Shown one piece after another: positions 59,755-64,000 of a DNA stretch of 64,000 nt. The position numbers and the translations under genes are program-made. This DNA comes from Stenopsyche tienmushanensis. Taxonomy: Eukaryota; Arthropoda; Insecta; Trichoptera; Stenopsychidae. The stretch is taken from assembly GCA_008973525.1 (NCBI GenBank), contig WACJ01000083.1:434001-498000 (forward strand), read 5' to 3'. Within the stretch, counting starts at the first letter, position 1, and the number at the start of each line of letters is the position of its first letter. The notes under the pieces are model-generated. The model searched no databases. It had not been told where the DNA came from and worked only from the letters and a program-made list of their open reading frames with translations.

Positions 59755-60110
59755 TGGATTTTGTGCCGAACAAACAATTCGCGCGAAATTGTATATTGTA
59801 CAAATATCTTCAAAAAAATAATGCAACAACTCGGAGAATCTCTAACTGTTTGTCAATGCCATAGATGTTTTAAATCATTTAAAAGTAAACATTTCATTTT
59901 AGAAAATAAGGTCCGAAGTGGGAGAAAGATTAAAGTGAATGACGATATCCTGCGTGTTGAAATTGAATTAAATCCAATATAATCTATAATATATGAGAAT
60001 TAACAGACAAGTTTGGATACTCCCTGAAAAGTATTCAAATACACTTGAAAAAACAGGTGTGGATACTGCACGACATTACTGATAAGAGCAAGGCGTTACA
60101 CGCGAGTACG
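59755..60110 (+). pseudogene. Mariner-type N-terminal HTH relic
   Basis: The sequence begins FVPNKQFAREIVYCT. It then reads MQQLGESLTVCQCHRCFKSF, KSKHFILENKVRSGRKIKVN and DDILRVEIELNP, matching the first HTH and RSGRP-x-x-VDDxxL linker of mariner transposases. A degenerate second HTH follows (YSLKSIQIHLKKTGVD in other frames). The sequence then decays: no catalytic motif is visible. It differs from the other mariners here, so a fifth lineage is likely. Confidence 0.65.
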
Positions 60111-63100
60111 TGTCATGATTTAATCGAGAAAGAGAAGAAACAACTGTTTTTACACTGTTTTGTGTGACAATGGTTCTCAAAGGAGCAGGTAACGAAACTA
60201 ACCCTTCCACTAGGTCTAACAGTGAAAATAGCTCTTTCAAATGTATAGTGGGATTCCGAAGGAATAATCTATCATTAAGTCTTCCCATATGGTCAAATCA
60301 TAACGAGAGAGATTTTTTGTTCACAGTTAGAAAGTTTAAAAATGTCATTGGGTACGAAGAGGCCAAGTGTAGCCAACTGTCGCCAGATTAAATCAAAGAT
60401 GACCAAAAACAATTTAAAGAAATTAGTAAACGATTCCGCACCCACTTTGAAAAAAATCATATTGGAAGCGTTACGTGGGAGATCCCACTTCTGACACCAA
60501 TGTATAGTATAGCGAGTATGTATGAAATCACACCATGGATTCATTCGCTTAACTGCAGGCGAGCCGGGAGTCAAGAATAAGGTTCTTTTAAGCTTTAAAC
60601 ATATTAAATACTGATTTTATCGTCTGCCATCAAGTATAGCAATCTACAGTTGATATTTTGATTACACTTATATCGTTTGACTTTGACATGCCAAATTAAA
60701 TGAACAGGTGAGCAAAATGAATTACATAAATTATTTGAATGTTTTGCATGAATTTACATAATTTAGTGTATATATTTTTAGCATAATCCCCCATAAAGGA
60801 CTGAAACGCAAAAAATATTAATTAATTCAATGTCGTTTGCTAGGAAATGCTCACTTATCATAAGCAATCCATTCAATGCCCTTTACGTAGCAAAGTTATA
60901 TTCGAAATAGATGAATACATTATCGTCAATTTGAACACAAATTTGACTAATCAATTGAGTTTTTGGTGGATTGTTGGCACATCAATCAATCACTTTCTCG
61001 ACGTTGCACTCTTGAAGAAGCGCTAATCGAGAGCATAACCATGTCAATTTTCACCACAGAAAATATGATCATATTAGAAAATCCGCAGAGTTTTCATCAG
61101 AATGGAGTCGTTTTATCAAAAACATAATTATGTGGTACTTATCTAGAAAGTGAAGCGAATTGTGCGGATCCATTTGTGAAATGTGAACGCACGTTTTTCG
61201 ATTCGATGCGTGGCGCATTGTACAAGAGCAAAGAAAGTGAAACCGAGCAGGCAATATTACGACTTGGCAGTCCTGGGATGAATAAAAATCGAATGTGCTG
61301 CTTGGCGAAGAACGGAAAACCGCTTTCGAAACGGCTGCCTTCATCTGTTGTATTAGAAATTGTGTTTCCCAAAAGGGAAATATCGAAACAGCTTCATTTA
61401 AAGCACAAATTGGGACATCTACCAACGTCCATCGACGTTGTTATTGGCTTCCAAAAGGAGTTTCTTATCGATGTATTTTTATTGGATTTACTATTCAACT
61501 TGATTATACATACTTAAAATCCCCGGTCTAAAATATGAGATCATACAATTGAATTAGATTGCTCTGAAGACAAAGCTCCATTTTCAGCATCTCGAGCGCC
61601 TGACTAAGATGTCACAAATTGATCGAGTATTTGAACGCCCATTTCCTATTCATAAATATATTTATATCAAATTAAATTTTAATTTCAAAATACTGTGACC
61701 TAGTGATATGTCACTTGCCTTGATCGAAATTATACTTGCAAATCAAATACAAAGTTTCATTGAATTCCGACTCTGATATGAAAATAAACGGGAATGAGAG
61801 ATAAGCATGGATTCAACCAAAAATTATGATTATCAAACACAATACCATTTAATGCATGCAAATGACCATATCCTTGCCTTTTTGGTTTTATTATTCCAAT
61901 AATATGTGATTTTAATTAATAATTTTCCTGGATAATGCTGAATGGTTTTAGTCATAATTATTTATGGCAAAATTCTATTTCATAAAATATTTCGCAATGA
62001 TTTTGCATCAGTTATTCTTCCACTTGTTGTGTAATTTGACAAAAGCTTTAATTGAAATCACAGTTCTCTACATAATAGACTTTGAACGTTTCATGCATAA
62101 ATTCTGCTTTGGAAGCTTATCTTGCTCTTATATGAATATACGAATTGATTTATTCCATTATTATGAATACTGAATCATCATTGAAGCATATTTGGAGCAT
62201 GAATATGAAAATTTAGAATAGAATGGAAATAAATACTGTTATAAAGTATTTTTACAGTGCCAAAAATCTCCATGTTAATGTCATAGTCGATTTCATCGAC
62301 TTTCAGCTGATTGCTCACATCATTGAATTAAAACAAATTAAGATAGGGTGGTTCTATCTAATATTATTATTTGTTTAGAAGCAGATTTATTATGGCCAAA
62401 CACGACAAGTTAATAGTATATATCTCAAACTATTTTCCCAATCTAGGAAGCAATTTTCCACAGCAAATTTGCCAATCAATGATCGCTTTCTTCCAGCAAA
62501 TCTCGTCTCAAATTTCCTCATTAAGAATCACAGAATTTCTCTGTCGTTAATTTATAAAATTCAACATCCGCTGTAAATGCGGCCTTCCCGTCAACTTCCT
62601 GGTCTCGATCTACGTCCATAGAATCTACGTCGACCTCGTGGCTAAATTTTGACCTAAAATGCATCGTACAGCGTTTGACACTCCTCTGCAAAGTTAATGT
62701 GATCACAGCAAGGTTAGGGCCGTGAACGATGAGTACGGTGATCACAGGTTTATGATAAACGCTTACGTGCAAGGTCGGAAAAGTGGCATAAATCAATCAA
62801 TCGCATATTACATATGCAGACTGTCGTATGGAGAGCAAAAAAAAAGTATAGCTGTGATCAAACTAAAACATGAACATGACCTTTGGATAGATGTAATTAA
62901 CATTTAATCGATTGAAATTGTAGTTTGTTAAACTGCCAAGACGAATTACGACGTACAATTCAATCCCATATGAAAATAGTGTCATAAAAATCATATACAT
63001 AGTTCACTAACATTAAAATAACCTGAGCCAAAGCGAAAATATTTTAAACATACCAATGATGATTTCATGCTGAATTAAATGGTTGACGTACCTACAACAA

Positions 63101-63584
63101 AAAGACATACATTAATTAATTAACATATTCGATTATTTTATAACATGTGAAAAATTGAAAAATTTTGCGAGTCGTCATGTAGAGTCTCATGTCTCAGTGA
63201 TTTTTTCATAGGGTGTCATATGGGATCCAATCACTCATAGAAGATCCTACATGATTTTATTAATCATATCAGTATTTATATTTTCATGTTTAGGAAATCA
63301 AGGTAAACGTCGATAATACCAATGAATCGGAAATATCAATGTTTAATCCCAGATAATCATATTTTCCAGTTACACTGTCACTACATATTACGTGACGATT
63401 ATTGATAATTTGATGACGTGCCGATTGACATGCAGCGAGCAAGCCTAAGTCACTAATATGCTTATTTAGAAAGGTACTAATCGAAGTGGAGTGGGGAAGA
63501 TTCGGGAACATACATACATGTCGTCGTGTAGTCTGTGAGACTAATGATTAGTGATCTAGGGTTAAATTACGTTTGAATTGACGA
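60111..63584. other. AT-rich stretch with one ORF-dense patch
   Basis: Bases 61069-61531 hold overlapping frames of 77-118 codons on three frames and both strands; the plus frame 61176-61517 is hydrophilic then hydrophobic. None is recognisable. Bases 60164-60590 hold further unassigned frames. The rest is featureless. Confidence 0.4.
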
Positions 63585-63880
63585 ACAGCGTAGTAGTGGA
63601 CCAAATGAGGTAACCACCCCAGAAATGGTGGTAAGTATTTCAAAAAATGCTGTACATCGCATATTGACTGAAATTTTGGACATAGGAAAGCCGTGCGCAT
63701 GATGGGTGCCGCATTTGCCCAAAAAGGAACAAAAACAGCATCGTTGTGATGTTTTACAGCAATAAGGCCGAGTGATCCATCACTTCACACTTGAGACAAA
63801 GGAACATGGGGACCCTCAACTGACCCGAACTATTTATTAGTCCTGCTATTTGGGATTATGCTAGCCTGCTCAAAATCTGA
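63585..63880 (+). pseudogene. Mariner (SETMAR-type) transposase relic 2
   Basis: Close to 41000-41400 at DNA level: GAGGTAACCACCCC, AATGCTGTACATCGCATATT, GAACAAAAACAGCATCGTTG and CACTTGAGACAAAGGAACAT. Relative to relic 1, about 70 bp within the second HTH are missing, and the DETW codons are deleted so that it resumes at VIHHFTLETKE. No intact frame is left. Confidence 0.75.
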
Positions 63881-63920
63881 ATTTAATATCCATGCCCGTA
63901 AGGACATGGATATTAAATTC
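63879..63920. repeat. Perfect 16-bp hairpin
   Basis: GAATTTAATATCCATG (63879-63894), a ten-base loop CCCGTAAGGA, then CATGGATATTAAATTC (63905-63920). It abuts the right end of mariner relic 2. Confidence 0.88.
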
Positions 63921-64000
63921 TCAACTTCAAGTGGTCACTAAAAAACTAGCTAAGATAAATTAGTAATATAGATAAATATATTGTTTTATGAGTGGGGGGA

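Noticed and set aside
61069..61531. Four overlapping frames that might indicate a gene
   Set aside because: No frame shows a family motif; kept only as a compositional oddity.
1..64000. CRISPR array, tRNA or rRNA genes, prokaryotic operons
   Set aside because: No evenly spaced repeats, no tRNA-like boxes noticed, no closely packed long ORFs; the character is that of AT-rich eukaryotic DNA.

Overview
The window looks like AT-rich nuclear DNA from an arthropod, most likely an insect. There are no operons, long stretches carry no coding signal, and one coding exon ends at a canonical splice donor. The rest is dominated by DNA-transposon relics of types common in insects (mariner and related DDE transposons, hAT, piggyBac-like), plus truncated non-LTR retrotransposons and LTR-like fragments. 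I cannot name the species.

Only one host gene is convincing. It lies on the minus strand at 30587-31373: a 262-residue 5' coding exon of a protein entering a PTB/PID domain, FAM43-like, that ends in a phase-1 donor. The remaining PTB exons were not found in the window. They may lie beyond a long intron toward or past the low-coordinate end.

Layout. 1-908: a 5'-truncated LINE tail carrying a piece of hAT 3' end and a poly(A), flanked by a 20-bp target-site duplication (TSD), next to a hAT copy. 3.7-4.2, 15.7-16.2 and 21.8-22.3 kb: more copies of the same hAT family, one with a perfect 8-bp TSD. 6.3-7.6 kb: a rearranged mariner-type element, a TTAA-flanked MITE and an LTR-like piece. 10.3-12.2 kb: a MITE and a decayed DDE transposase. 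25.5-34.2 kb: dispersed repeats around the host exon, including a composite block present twice, and a decayed piggyBac-like element. 37.8-38.8 kb: LINE ORF2 relic. 40.7-41.5 kb: MITE plus SETMAR-type mariner. 43.6-48.2 kb: LTR-like pieces, a second TTAA MITE and a hAT MITE. 51.8-54.8 kb: two deleted mariners. 56.4-59.2 kb: a nested stack of mariner, hAT and two piggyBac-like sequences whose insertion order can be read from their TSDs. 59.8-64 kb: two more mariner relics and a terminal hairpin.

No element has an intact transposase or reverse transcriptase. I saw no tRNA, rRNA or CRISPR signal. The two best discoveries are the LINE that appears to have carried hAT sequence by 3' transduction (start of window) and the nested stack at 56.4-59.2 kb, which includes a mariner with perfect inverted ends but a Tyr in place of its third catalytic Asp.
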